Assembly (NCBI GenBank): GCA_934661765.1
Contig: CAKUJT010000002.1
Location: 42,466 to 106,465 of the forward strand
Source: an uncultured Senegalimassilia sp.
Lineage (GTDB): Bacteria; Actinomycetota; Coriobacteriia; Coriobacteriales; Eggerthellaceae
DNA: 64,000 nucleotides
Direction: 5' to 3'
Shown here: in pieces, positions 27,215-37,669 of the stretch
Position numbering within the stretch: the stretch's first letter is position 1
Layout of the letters: each line of letters opens with the position of its first letter
The notes under the pieces: generated by a model
What the model was told of the DNA's origin: nothing
The model's database searches: none
The model's input: only the letters and a program-made list of their open reading frames with translations
Program-made: the position numbers and the translations under genes

Positions 27215-28678
27215 ATGCCCGAACCACGTACCGACCTTTTACGCGCATTGCCCCAGGTTGAAGAGCTTATGCAAGCCGCCCCCATGAAGGCGCTCGAGGC
27301 CATCGTCCCCCGCTCCATGCTCGTCGACCGCGCCCGTGCGGCCGTGGATGCGCACCGTCAGCTCATCTTGGCGGGAGAGGTGGACGCGGTAGACGTCGAG
27401 GCCATCTTGACCGACGCCGTCAACGGTGCGCTGGCTACGCTGCGCCCGAGCCTCAGGCGCGTCATCAACGCCACCGGCGTGGTCATCCACACCAACCTCG
27501 GCCGCAGCGTGCTTGCCGAGCCCGCCGTGCAAGCGGTGGTGGAGGCCGCGCGCGGCTACTCCACGCTCGAATACAGCATCGAGAACATGGCGCGCGGCAG
27601 CCGTCACAACCACGTTGAGCACCTCATCTGCGCGCTTACCGGCGCCGAAGCTGCCATCGCCGTGAACAACAACGCCGCCGCCGTCATGATGGTGCTCGCC
27701 GAGTTCGCCGCCGGTCATGAGGCCATCGTCAGCCGCGGCGAGCTCGTCGAGATCGGCGGCAGCTTCCGCGTCCCCGACATCATGGCTCAATCCAACGCCC
27801 GCATGGTAGAGGTCGGTGCCACGAACAAGACGCACGCCTTCGACTACGAGCGAGCCATCACGCCCGACACCGCCATGCTGCTCAAGGTGCATCCCTCCAA
27901 CTACCGCATGATCGGCTTCACCGAAAGCGTCTCGAAAGCCGACCTGCGACGCATCGCCGATGCGGAGAACGCCCGACGTGCCGCCGCGAGCGAAGACCGC
28001 CCCGAGCTGCTCGTCTACGAGGATCAGGGCTCCGGCGCTTTCATGCACCTGGATGTGTTCGGCGAATACGCCGAGCCCACGGTACGCGAATCGCTTGCCG
28101 AGGGGTGCGACCTGGTCAGCTTCTCGGGCGATAAGCTGCTCGGCGGCCCGCAGGCCGGCATCGTGGTGGGTCGCAAGGATTACATCGACCGCCTGAAGAA
28201 GCACCCGCTCGCCCGCGCGCTGCGCTTGGACAAGATGACGCTCGCCGCCCTCGAGGCAACGCTGCGCCTGTATCTGGACCCCGAAGATGCGCTTCGCCGC
28301 ATTCCCACGCTGCGCATGCTCACCGAGGACGCCGAAACGGTGCGCGAACGCGCCGAGGCGCTGATGGCAGCCTTGGCCGAGCGCGTGATGCCCGGCCAAG
28401 CGCATCTTGAGATCGTGGAGGAAACGGGCCGCGCGGGCGGAGGATCGCTTCCCATGTGCGACATCCCCACGTTCTGCGTGCGCATGCGCTTCGAAGCTGG
28501 CAACGCGCAAAGCTGCGAGGAGCACCTCCAGCGCAACCGCGATGTACCCGTGATCGGCCGCATCAAACGCGAATGCGTGCTGTTCGATGCACGCACCATC
28601 ACCGAAGAGGACATCCCCGAGATCGCTTGCGCCGTCGCCAGCTATTTCGCGGCCATCAAAGGGCGAAAGGAGTCGTAG
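27215..28678 (+). CDS. selA: L-seryl-tRNA(Sec) selenium transferase
   Basis: SelA converts Ser-tRNA-Sec to Sec-tRNA-Sec using selenophosphate. The 487-residue PLP enzyme has the N-terminal helical domain that contacts tRNA, the INATGVVIHTNLGRS segment (about 91), RGELVEIGGSFR, and the PLP lysine in FSGDKLLGGPQAG (about 306). ATG at 27215 follows AAGGAAAGAGG. It is six bases before selB, so the two form one operon. Length is normal. Confidence 0.97.
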   Translation: MPEPRTDLLRALPQVEELMQAAPMKALEAIVPRSMLVDRARAAVDAHRQLILAGEVDAVDVEAILTDAVNGALATLRPSLRRVINATGVVIHTNLGRSVLAEPAVQAVVEAARGYSTLEYSIENMARGSRHNHVEHLICALTGAEAAIAVNNNAAAVMMVLAEFAAGHEAIVSRGELVEIGGSFRVPDIMAQSNARMVEVGATNKTHAFDYERAITPDTAMLLKVHPSNYRMIGFTESVSKADLRRIADAENARRAAASEDRPELLVYEDQGSGAFMHLDVFGEYAEPTVRESLAEGCDLVSFSGDKLLGGPQAGIVVGRKDYIDRLKKHPLARALRLDKMTLAALEATLRLYLDPEDALRRIPTLRMLTEDAETVRERAEALMAALAERVMPGQAHLEIVEETGRAGGGSLPMCDIPTFCVRMRFEAGNAQSCEEHLQRNRDVPVIGRIKRECVLFDARTITEEDIPEIACAVASYFAAIKGRKES

Positions 28679-28684
28679 CGCGCT

Positions 28685-30619
<1,935 letters not shown>

Positions 30620-30710
30620 CCGGAAACGCCCGATCAGGGTTGCAATAAACCGATTCAGACGCCCACCGCCGAACGCGAATCCCGTTCAAGCGCACGGTGG
30701 GCATACACGC

Positions 30711-30755
30711 GCCTCCCTTCCGCTATGTATGGAAGGGAGGCGTCGTCGCTTTTAG
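30711..30755 (+). terminator. Terminator of selAB
   Basis: A perfect 11-bp stem (30711-30721 with 30731-30741) with a nine-base loop, then GTCGTCGCTTTTA. It lies 92 bases after the selB stop. The T run is offset. Confidence 0.65.
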
Positions 30756-30822
30756 GGCGAAGGGAAAACGAACCATCAACCCGATAACCGGCAATGCTCG
30801 GCAAGTAAAAACGACGCATATG

Positions 30823-30844
30823 AAAAGGAGCCCCGAAAGGCTCC
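30823..30844 (-). terminator. Terminator of tRNA-Sec gene
   Basis: Stem GGAGCC/GGCTCC with a six-base loop, then TTTT on the minus strand, 16 bases after the tRNA 3' end. Confidence 0.75.
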
Positions 30845-30859
30845 TGTTTGCGTCTTCTA

Positions 30860-30956
30860 TGGCGGAGACGCGTGCGAATCGAACACACCCGAGACGTTCT
30901 GCGCGCCTCACAACGGCTTTGAAGGCCGCGGGGCCCACCAGGACCCATCCATCTCC
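30860..30956 (-). tRNA. selC: tRNA-Sec (anticodon UCA)
   Basis: A 97-base cloverleaf with the bacterial tRNA-Sec marks: a six-bp D stem (GGGTCC/GGGCCC) closing a four-base TGGT loop, anticodon loop CTTCAAA with UCA at 30920-30922, a long variable arm (GAGGCG/CGTCTC), T loop TTCGATT, and encoded CCA. The acceptor shows GGAGATG paired to CGTCTCC with one G-U; the eighth position is G opposite G. It faces selAB tail to tail and would serve the UGA in selD. Confidence 0.95.
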
Positions 30957-30973
30957 ACGTGATTTCGTCAATA

Positions 30974-30979
30974 ATTGTA
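30974..30979 (-). promoter_or_regulatory. Candidate -10 box of tRNA-Sec gene
   Basis: TACAAT on the minus strand, 17 bases before the mature 5' end. No clear -35 box. Confidence 0.35.
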
Positions 30980-31059
30980 CCCGAACCGTAATCTGATGCG
31001 GCCCCATTCGATAAACGGCGCCTTTTTTCCAAAAAATGGTTGGATAGCAGTAACAAATA

Positions 31060-32322
31060 CTAAGATTCGCGCAAAAAAAGAATGCCGATGAGCGTGAGGA
31101 CGACCATCGCGATGCCCATCATGCCCGCTGCTGCGATCACCCGTTGTTTGAGCGAAGGGCGTTCAAACCACGTGAACAACTTCTCTAGCGGCCGGGTATC
31201 GACGAGCAACGGAATCGGCCAGTCCATGCCCAGCCACACGCATACATACGATACCGCGCATGCGACCGCGGGCAAACGCACCATGTCCCCTTGCGGGTTC
31301 ATGCCGGAGGCGATGCATGCGTAGCCCATGAACACGCCCCAAGCGGCCACCAGGATGTCCCATGCCACCCCCACGCCTAACGGCAGGCGGTGCGCGATGC
31401 CGGACCAAAACTCCCACAGCCATCGCAAGGCGGCTCTTGCGCCGTGCACGAAAGCCTTGAATCCTCCCCGCTCCTTGGCGTCACGCGATACCGAGGCGCA
31501 AGGTACCGCAGACGGCACAGCCGGCCCCACCGCGTACATGAAAGCCGCACGCATCGCTGCCACCGACCCGAAACGGTCAGCGGGATCGAAAGCCGTCGCC
31601 TGGGCCACCACATCGCGCACCGATTCAGGAACCCCATGCGCGCGCAAACGCTGCTGAACCGTCGAGGGGGCAGGCGTCTCCTCGCACAGCAGGTAGAACA
31701 GGAGCATGCCCAGCGCATAGATATCGCTGCGCACATCGGTTTGCCCGTAGCCGAACTGCTCGGGCGGCGCATACGCGCGCGTGCCGAAATGGCTCGTATC
31801 GCACACGGCGTCCTTGTCGAAGGTGCGGGCGATGCCCAGGTCTATCACCAGGACCGTACCACCCTCCACCATAAAGTTCGATGGCTTGATGTCGCGATGG
31901 ATAAGCGGCGGATCGAAACGGTTATGCAGCTCGGCGATGGCATCGCAGATGCCGGGAAACAGCCGCTTGGACACATCAAGGGACGGACCGGTTTCATAGA
32001 GCTCGTCGGCAAGCGTGCGTCCGGGCACGAACTCCATCACCACCGCATCCTGCTCGCCCAACGAATAGCAATCGATGATGCGCGGCAGGTGCAGGAACCG
32101 TTGCCCCAGACGCTGCGCAGCCAGCACCCGCCCGTACGCGCCGCCCAACCCCGATTCGGCATCGAACACCTTACGCACGTAGGGACCCTGCTCGGCGCCG
32201 TTGGCCCCGACGAAGAACACGCGTTCCGTGCGCTCGAGGCGGCCTTCCTTCAATACGGCATCCACGCGATAGCACTCATCGCGCGCAAGGCTGTCAAGAT
32301 GTTGTTGCAGGGATTCGTTCAT
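31060..32322 (-). CDS. Membrane Ser/Thr protein kinase
   Basis: A 420-residue Hanks-type kinase. The ATP lysine is probably in YVRKVF (about 50); the catalytic loop is IHRDIKPSNF (about 143) and the metal motif reads VIDLG, with DLG replacing DFG; GTRAYAPPEQFG marks the activation segment, and APE-like PPEQ is intact. After about residue 280 come a basic linker and three to four membrane segments at the C-terminus, so the kinase faces the cytosol. No PASTA repeats. ATG at 32322 has a weak ribosome site. It follows an HTH gene after 89 bases and may share its transcript. Confidence 0.88.
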   Translation of the reverse strand: MNESLQQHLDSLARDECYRVDAVLKEGRLERTERVFFVGANGAEQGPYVRKVFDAESGLGGAYGRVLAAQRLGQRFLHLPRIIDCYSLGEQDAVVMEFVPGRTLADELYETGPSLDVSKRLFPGICDAIAELHNRFDPPLIHRDIKPSNFMVEGGTVLVIDLGIARTFDKDAVCDTSHFGTRAYAPPEQFGYGQTDVRSDIYALGMLLFYLLCEETPAPSTVQQRLRAHGVPESVRDVVAQATAFDPADRFGSVAAMRAAFMYAVGPAVPSAVPCASVSRDAKERGGFKAFVHGARAALRWLWEFWSGIAHRLPLGVGVAWDILVAAWGVFMGYACIASGMNPQGDMVRLPAVACAVSYVCVWLGMDWPIPLLVDTRPLEKLFTWFERPSLKQRVIAAAGMMGIAMVVLTLIGILFLRES

Positions 32323-32411
32323 AACGATGATGATGGTAGCAGATACGTCGGACCGCAAATGCCCGCACGCTGCGAACGGGACCGTAAACGCAACGTCTAC
32401 GGCGTTACCAA

Positions 32412-32822
32412 CTACTCGGTGATGGTGTCCTCGCGAAAAGCGTACAGCTGCTCATCGACGGTTTGCAGCGTTTCGCCATGGTTGATGCAGAAGATGATGA
32501 TGGCGTCGCGACGGTTCTTGCAATACAGCTCGTTGCAGCTGCCCGCCTGCAGCAGGCGGTTCGTCTCGCGCAGCGACAGCTTCATGGCGAACGCCAGCTG
32601 CAGCAGCTTGTTGCGCGAGGGGTTGCGCTGGCCGACGAAGATCTGATACCCGAACGTGGGGTTGATGCCGGCCTGACGAACCACCTCAGGACGCCTCAAA
32701 CCGCGCTCATCGAGCAGCTGCTGAAGATAATCGGGCAGGCTGCGGCACGCAAGCTTATGCTTGCTCGCGAACACAGCAGGGTCGGGCGAATCGAGCAGCT
32801 CGTTGAGCAGGTCCTCGGTCAT
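32412..32822 (-). CDS. HTH (XRE-like) protein
   Basis: A protein of about 136 residues with an XRE-like helix-turn-helix near the middle: YLQQLLDERGLRRPEVVRQAG, then GYQIFVGQRNPSRNKLLQLA. The C-terminal part has ETNRLLQAGSCNELYCKNRRDAII, an unusual pair of cysteines. Start choice is open: ATG at 32822, or ATG at 32882 adding a very basic KRKPAKRKRKRR tail. Set directly upstream of the kinase, so it might be the kinase's target or regulator; this is inference. The DNA target is unknown. Confidence 0.7.
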   Translation of the reverse strand: MTEDLLNELLDSPDPAVFASKHKLACRSLPDYLQQLLDERGLRRPEVVRQAGINPTFGYQIFVGQRNPSRNKLLQLAFAMKLSLRETNRLLQAGSCNELYCKNRRDAIIIFCINHGETLQTVDEQLYAFREDTITE

Positions 32823-32952
32823 GGGTTCTTTCACTCGCCGCTTCCTTTTGCGCTTCGCCGGTTTTCGTTTCCTTGGTTCCATAGTAGCAAACAAATGCCC
32901 ATCGGATACGGGCGCGACCGCCCGACCCGATGGGCACGGCCTTTCGCGAAAC

Positions 32953-33702
32953 CTAAACGATGTCCCAGGAAACATCCGAACCGCGGCCGATAAAGGCGTT
33001 CTCGTACAGCACCTTCACCACATCGCCCTCGAAGTACAGGTTGCCCGAAACCGTGCCGCCTGCGGCAAGGGTGCCGGAATGCAACTCGTTGTCGCCATCG
33101 GTGTAGAACGCTTGCGAGCGCTGGGCACCTTGGGCATCCTCGGCCTTCCAGTCGTACGGATTGAACGATGCCTGGCTGTTGCCGTTGTTCTGGTAGGTCA
33201 CGCTTACCTGCGTGATCGGCTTTCCGTCATAGTTCTGCAGCCCGGTGACCACGCCGTCGACCGTGAGCACGAGGCCGTTTTTGAGCGTAATGGAGTTGCC
33301 CGCCGCCGTTGCTTGGCTGTTCTCGGTGGCCTCATCGGAAGCAGGAGCGGTGGTCGCAGGCTGCTCGGTTGCCGGCTGCGGCGCCACCGAGGTGCCGGAG
33401 AGCGCATCGTCGATAGCCGAGCTGTACATGCTTTGCGTGGCCAGCACCACAACGAAGGCGACGACGTTCATCACCACGCCGGCGATGGACAGGCCCTTGC
33501 CCGACTTGCGCCCTTTCACGCACGCGATCGTGCCGATGAGCGCGAGCACGAAGCCGATAGCGGCGAGCAAAGCCGAGAAATTGTTGATGATGGGCAGAAA
33601 CGATGTCGCCAGGGCGATGATCCCCAGAACGAAGCCGGCGATTCCCAGCCCTGATTTCGACGGCTGTGGCGCCGGCGCGGCTTGCACGGTGTTGGTTTCC
33701 AT
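32953..33702 (-). CDS. Membrane protein with DUF4190-like and DUF4352-like regions
   Basis: A 249-residue exported-side protein. Two membrane helices (about 19-62 and 72-92) around a short loop GLGIAGFVLGIIALATSF resemble DUF4190; a Thr/Ala/Pro/Glu-rich linker (about 100-135) leads to a beta-rich C-terminal domain with VTYQNNGNSQASFNPYDW, like DUF4352 immunoglobulin-type domains found in Gram-positive secreted proteins. ATG at 33702 sits seven bases after AAGGGGA, better than an ATG two codons earlier. Function unknown; it precedes the HTH-kinase pair on the same strand. Confidence 0.75.
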   Translation of the reverse strand: METNTVQAAPAPQPSKSGLGIAGFVLGIIALATSFLPIINNFSALLAAIGFVLALIGTIACVKGRKSGKGLSIAGVVMNVVAFVVVLATQSMYSSAIDDALSGTSVAPQPATEQPATTAPASDEATENSQATAAGNSITLKNGLVLTVDGVVTGLQNYDGKPITQVSVTYQNNGNSQASFNPYDWKAEDAQGAQRSQAFYTDGDNELHSGTLAAGGTVSGNLYFEGDVVKVLYENAFIGRGSDVSWDIV

Positions 33703-34164
33703 GAGCATTCCCCTTCCCTAAACGATGCACTGACGTGCTGAAACGATATCAATGCTAGGGAAAAGGCCGTGTGATTTCATTAGCTGGCAGCTACGATTCC
33801 GAAACCTTTTCGGCGAAAAGGGAGGGCGCCCACATGCGAACGAGCCAAAACCATCTCAGCGAAAAGGAACGGCTGTCGCATACGAAAACAACGAAGCCCA
33901 ACCGGTCACCATCGGTTACCGGTTGGGCTTCGGATCGATTTCAGGACCCAAACTATCGAACTGCTCGCGATATCGAGCGCGGTGTGCACCCGCATGCCCA
34001 GGCTATCGCGCGGTTTTGAACCTGCAGCCCGGCCGCAACACCATACGCAGATTGCGCATGCGTGCGCAGCAAAGGCATCAAGCGCAAATCACACATGCAT
34101 CCCCGGAACGCCACGCCAAGCGGCCGTCCCGCCCATGCGATTAGCCAGCAATATCAGTCACAGA
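33703..34164. other. Intergenic region with a terminator
   Basis: This 462-base gap holds the oxidoreductase terminator (33886-33932). The stretch 33933-34164 has no supported gene and no clear fold. 33709-33880 should carry the promoter of the DUF4352-like gene but I could not choose boxes. Short frames on both strands look non-coding. Confidence 0.5.
33886..33932 (-). terminator. Terminator of the oxidoreductase operon
   Basis: A perfect 15-bp stem (33918-33932 with 33892-33906) and 11-base loop, followed by TTGTTTT on the minus strand. It lies about 230 bases after the last gene of the operon. Confidence 0.75.
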
Positions 34165-34710
34165 CTAGGCCTGCATACCCAGCTCTAGGGCGCGCAGGTT
34201 GCCTGCCAGCTTGTCCTTCTTACGCGCCGGGACCACGGCGGCCACTGCCGCGCGGATTGTCTCCTCGCTGCAGAAGCGGGTCTCGGCGAACAGCTTGCCC
34301 ACCAAGATGACGTTGGCCAAGCCCTTCAGGCCCGCCTCCTCGGCGATGGCCGTGGCAGGCACGGCACAAACCGTGACCCCGGGCATATCCGGGATGTTCG
34401 GCACAAGCGTACTGTCCACGATCACCAGGCCGCCAGGCTGCACGCTATGCTCGAACTTATCGAGCGACGGCTGGTTCATCACCACGAGCACATCGGGGTT
34501 GAGCACGAGCGGGCTTCCGATGGGGTCATCGGAGATGCACACGCTGCAGTTGGCGGTGCCGCCGCGCATCTCGGGCCCGTAGCTGGGAAGCCAGGAAAGC
34601 TCGCGGTCCTCCAGCAGGCCGGCGTTGGCGATGATCTTGCCGGCGAACAGGATGCCCTGGCCGCCGAATCCGGCGAGGACGGCTTGCATGCAACGTTTCG
34701 GTTCGCTCAT
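34165..34710 (-). CDS. 2-oxoacid:ferredoxin oxidoreductase, gamma subunit
   Basis: This 181-residue subunit completes a CoA-dependent 2-oxoacid:ferredoxin oxidoreductase. AVLAGFGGQGILFAGKIIANAG at the start, SYGPEMRGGTANCSV near 45 and VLVVMNQPSLDKF near 75 are gamma-family marks. ATG at 34710 overlaps the beta-subunit stop as ATGA, so the longer upstream frame is discarded. Last gene of a four-gene operon (delta-alpha-beta-gamma). Confidence 0.92.
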   Translation of the reverse strand: MSEPKRCMQAVLAGFGGQGILFAGKIIANAGLLEDRELSWLPSYGPEMRGGTANCSVCISDDPIGSPLVLNPDVLVVMNQPSLDKFEHSVQPGGLVIVDSTLVPNIPDMPGVTVCAVPATAIAEEAGLKGLANVILVGKLFAETRFCSEETIRAAVAAVVPARKKDKLAGNLRALELGMQA

Positions 34711-35570
34711 CGCGCACCCTCCTTCGCTTCCGCAAACTTCTCGGGATGGGCCACCGGGCAGTCGGCGCTGCGCGCGGCCGCGGCCTGCGCCGCATCGGCG
34801 AACCCGTCGGCAACCACATCGCGATACACGCCCAGCGGATAATACGGCAGCATGTTCTCGCGCATCCACGCGAAGCTGTCCTGCGGCGTGAGACCCCAGT
34901 TCGTGGGGCACGTTGACACCACTTCCACGAGCGAGTACCCGATGCCGTCGATCTGGTTCTGGAACGCCTTCTTGATGGCGCGCTTGGCCTGGCGCACATG
35001 CTTGGGCGTGTCCACGGTCACGCGCTCCAGATACGCCGGACCGTCAAGGCTGCTCAACAGCTCGCACACGCGAACCGGGTAGCCGGCGGTGGAAACGTCA
35101 CGGCCGTAGGGGCTGGTCTGCGTCACCTGGTTCGGCAAGCTGGTGGGAGCCATTTGCCCGCCGGTCATGCCGTAGATGGCGTTGTTGATGAAGATGACGG
35201 TGATATGCTCGCCGCGCGTAGCCGCATGCACGGTCTCGGCCATGCCGATGGAGGCGAGGTCGCCATCGCCTTGATAGGCGAACACCACATTGCCCGGCAG
35301 CACGCGCTTGACGCCCGTGGCAACCGCCGGGGCGCGGCCATGCGCCGCCTCGATCATGTCGCAACCGAAGAAGTCCGGCGCGGTGACGGCGCAGCCCACC
35401 GGCGCGACGCCGACGGTGCGGCCTTCGATATCAAGCTCATCGATGACCTCGGCGACCAAACGATGCACGATGCCGTGCGGGCAACCCGGGCAGTAGTTCG
35501 TGACCACGGGCAGCAACGACTTCGGACGCGAGAACACCACGCGGCCTTCGCCCTGTTTCTGCTCAGCCAT
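34707..35570 (-). CDS. 2-oxoacid:ferredoxin oxidoreductase, beta (TPP) subunit
   Basis: A 287-residue subunit binding thiamine diphosphate. NYCPGCPHGIVHRL (about 27) carries the cluster-type cysteines seen in these betas, and GDGDLASIG (about 100) with NNAIYGMTGGQ (about 128) is the TPP/Mg site. ATG at 35570 is two bases after the alpha stop. The substrate cannot be fixed; likeness of the alpha chain to VorB favours branched-chain ketoacids, with 2-oxoglutarate as alternative. Confidence 0.93.
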   Translation of the reverse strand: MAEQKQGEGRVVFSRPKSLLPVVTNYCPGCPHGIVHRLVAEVIDELDIEGRTVGVAPVGCAVTAPDFFGCDMIEAAHGRAPAVATGVKRVLPGNVVFAYQGDGDLASIGMAETVHAATRGEHITVIFINNAIYGMTGGQMAPTSLPNQVTQTSPYGRDVSTAGYPVRVCELLSSLDGPAYLERVTVDTPKHVRQAKRAIKKAFQNQIDGIGYSLVEVVSTCPTNWGLTPQDSFAWMRENMLPYYPLGVYRDVVADGFADAAQAAAARSADCPVAHPEKFAEAKEGAR

Positions 35571-35571
35571 G

Positions 35572-36639
35572 TTATTCACCACCCTTCCCCGCAAGCTTGC
35601 GGATCGCGCCCAGCACCTCATCAGGCGTGGGGATGATACCGCCCGTGCGTCCGAAGAACTCCACGGGAACACGGCCGTTGACCGCCAAGCGCACATCATC
35701 GACCATCTGGCCCATGTTCATCTCAACCGACAAAAACGCCTTCGCACACCCCATGCAGCCTTCGATGGCGTCCACGGGGAACGGCCAGAGCGTGATGGGG
35801 CGCAAAAGGCCCGCCTTGATGCCCTCGGCACGGGCGCGCACGACCGCCGAATGAGCGATGCGCGCGGTGGCGCCGAAGGACACGAGCACGATCTCGGCGT
35901 CCTCGCACATAAACGTCTCGGCGCGCTGCTCGCGGGCCTTCACCGTCTCATAGCGCTCGAAACGCTCGATGTTCAGGCGCTCGAGCTCGTCAGCCGTCAG
36001 GTAGAGCGAGTCCACGATGTTGTGCTTGCGCGCGCCCTTGTGGCCGGTGGTGGCCCAAGGCTTCTCCGGCAGCTGTTCCACGCGCTCGGGAAGCACGACG
36101 GGCTCCATCATCTGACCGAGCATGCCATCGGAGAGGATCATGGCGGGCATGCGATATTCGTCGGCCTTCTCGAAGGCCAGGTACGCCAGATCGGCCATCT
36201 CCTGAACGGTGGAAGGCGCGAACACGAGCACCTGAAAGTCGCCGTGGCCCATGGCGCGGGTGGCCTGCCAGTAGTCGGACTGGGAGGGCTGGATGCCGCC
36301 AAGGCCCGGGCCGCCGCGCTGCACGTTGACGATAACGCCGGGAAGGTCGGCGCCCGCCATATACGACACGCCTTCGCCCTTGAGCGACACGCCCGGCGAA
36401 GACGACGACGTCATAACGCGAGCGCCCGCCGACGATGCGCCGTAAACCATGTTGATAGCCGCGATCTCGCTTTCCGCCTGCAGATATGTGCCGCCCTCCT
36501 TGGGCATGCGCTTGGCCATGTAGGCGGCAACCTCGGTCTGCGGCGTGATGGGATAACCGAAGAAGAAGCGGCATCCGGCGCGGATGGCCGCCTCTGCCAT
36601 GGCCTCGTTGCCCTTCATGAGCACCTTTTCCTGAGACAT
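35572..36639 (-). CDS. 2-oxoacid:ferredoxin oxidoreductase, alpha subunit (VorB-like)
   Basis: This 355-residue chain has the pyrimidine-binding domain at GCRFFFGYPITPQTEVAAYM (about 22), AESEIAAINMVYGASSAGAR, and TSSSSPGVSLKGEGVSYM. The C-terminal stretch VPVEFFGRTGGIIPTPDEV resembles subunit VorB of 3-methyl-2-oxobutanoate:ferredoxin oxidoreductase. It joins the ferredoxin gene by a TGATG overlap. The complex would turn a ketoacid, CoA and oxidised ferredoxin into acyl-CoA, CO2 and reduced ferredoxin. Confidence 0.92.
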   Translation of the reverse strand: MSQEKVLMKGNEAMAEAAIRAGCRFFFGYPITPQTEVAAYMAKRMPKEGGTYLQAESEIAAINMVYGASSAGARVMTSSSSPGVSLKGEGVSYMAGADLPGVIVNVQRGGPGLGGIQPSQSDYWQATRAMGHGDFQVLVFAPSTVQEMADLAYLAFEKADEYRMPAMILSDGMLGQMMEPVVLPERVEQLPEKPWATTGHKGARKHNIVDSLYLTADELERLNIERFERYETVKAREQRAETFMCEDAEIVLVSFGATARIAHSAVVRARAEGIKAGLLRPITLWPFPVDAIEGCMGCAKAFLSVEMNMGQMVDDVRLAVNGRVPVEFFGRTGGIIPTPDEVLGAIRKLAGKGGE

Positions 36640-36845
36640 CAGCGCATCACCTCGATCGCAACGTCAGGGCACATAAGCGCGCACGAGCAGCAGCCCGTGC
36701 ACTTGGACGCATCGATCAGCCGGGCCGGATGATAGCCCTTCGCCGTGATGCGGGAACGGTCAAGCTCGATGATATGGGCCGGGCATGCGTCCACGCACAA
36801 CCCGCAGCCTTTGCAGAAACCGTCATCGACCGTTATCGCTGCCAT
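36639..36845 (-). CDS. 2-oxoacid:ferredoxin oxidoreductase, delta (ferredoxin) subunit
   Basis: A 68-residue 2[4Fe-4S] protein with two cluster motifs: FCKGCGLCVDACP (about 10-22) and KCTGCCSCALMCP (about 47-59). It relays electrons within the complex. ATG at 36845 behind GAAAGGAAGG is preferred to the longer frame, whose upstream residues are not conserved-looking. First gene of the operon. Confidence 0.93.
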   Translation of the reverse strand: MAAITVDDGFCKGCGLCVDACPAHIIELDRSRITAKGYHPARLIDASKCTGCCSCALMCPDVAIEVMR

Positions 36846-36968
36846 GAGCCTTCCTTTCTCGTCTGAGCCGGTCCAAACGACCGGCATATGGTTATCGAAC
36901 ACTCCCCCGAAGAAACACCTTGAACAAAGGCATGGCCCTGCTCGAATCCACCGAAGCGAACCTTGCCT

Positions 36969-37661
36969 TTACTCCCAGGGTTTTCGCACGTGCACCGAAA
37001 CAGGATAGCGCACGCCAGGGATATCGGCATCTTCCAGCATGTTTTGAGGCACCGCGGAAAACGCCAGGGGCAAACCCGCCAGCAAGGCAACCTCTTGCGC
37101 GAACGAAGCGCCGCGGCAGAGCACTTCCCCATCGGTGAAATCGGCCAGGTGCGTGTTGTTCGCAACCGCCGTGGCTCGCAGATGGCTGGCGGCCTCGATC
37201 TCGCGAAGCACGGAAAGCGCCTCGGCGGGATCGTGCGTGAGGTTGCGGCTGCGGTTCACCACATACAGCAGGTCGTAACCGCCCTCGTCGACGCCGCGCG
37301 CGAACCTGCCGAGCGCGGTGGCGCCCACATCGTCGCCGCCTGCATCGATGAGCAGCAGCCTTCCCGTTTCCCCGCGCGCCCAATCCAGGGCGGCGGAAAC
37401 CTGCCCGGAGATGGCAGGCGCATCGAGCGTGGTTCCCGCATACCGCGGTGCTATCACCTGCACGCCGGCGTCCTCGAGAAGACGCCGGTAGTCGCTGCTC
37501 CGGAAGTACGGGTTCACCACGTCCAGGTCGGCAAGGCGCACCTCAAGGCCGGCCTTTCGCGCATCAAGGGCCAAATTGATGGCCAGATTGGTCTTGCCGA
37601 CGCCGTAGTGCCCCGTGATAACGGTTACCGGTTTCAACCGTTTCACATCGAACAAGCTCAA
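36969..37661 (-). CDS. ParA/MinD-like P-loop ATPase
   Basis: A 230-residue P-loop NTPase with VITGHYGVGKTNLAINLAL as deviant Walker A (about 14-32), ADLDVVNPYFRSSDYRRLL, and LLIDAGGDDVG as Walker B (about 98). It resembles nucleotide-binding proteins of the SIMIBI class but has no iron-sulfur cysteine motif. The start is TTG at 37661, eight bases after the acyl-CoA synthetase stop; a GTG at 37649 is possible. Between the synthetase and the oxidoreductase, all on one strand, it may help mature or regulate one of them. Actual function unknown. Confidence 0.72.
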   Translation of the reverse strand: MSLFDVKRLKPVTVITGHYGVGKTNLAINLALDARKAGLEVRLADLDVVNPYFRSSDYRRLLEDAGVQVIAPRYAGTTLDAPAISGQVSAALDWARGETGRLLLIDAGGDDVGATALGRFARGVDEGGYDLLYVVNRSRNLTHDPAEALSVLREIEAASHLRATAVANNTHLADFTDGEVLCRGASFAQEVALLAGLPLAFSAVPQNMLEDADIPGVRYPVSVHVRKPWE

Positions 37662-37669
37662 AACCGCAC

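Noticed and set aside
33903..33924. GGTNACC-type sites as a dispersed regulatory motif
   Set aside because: The six fixed bases are expected many times in 64 kb of GC-rich DNA; only the longer inverted repeat seemed worth reporting.
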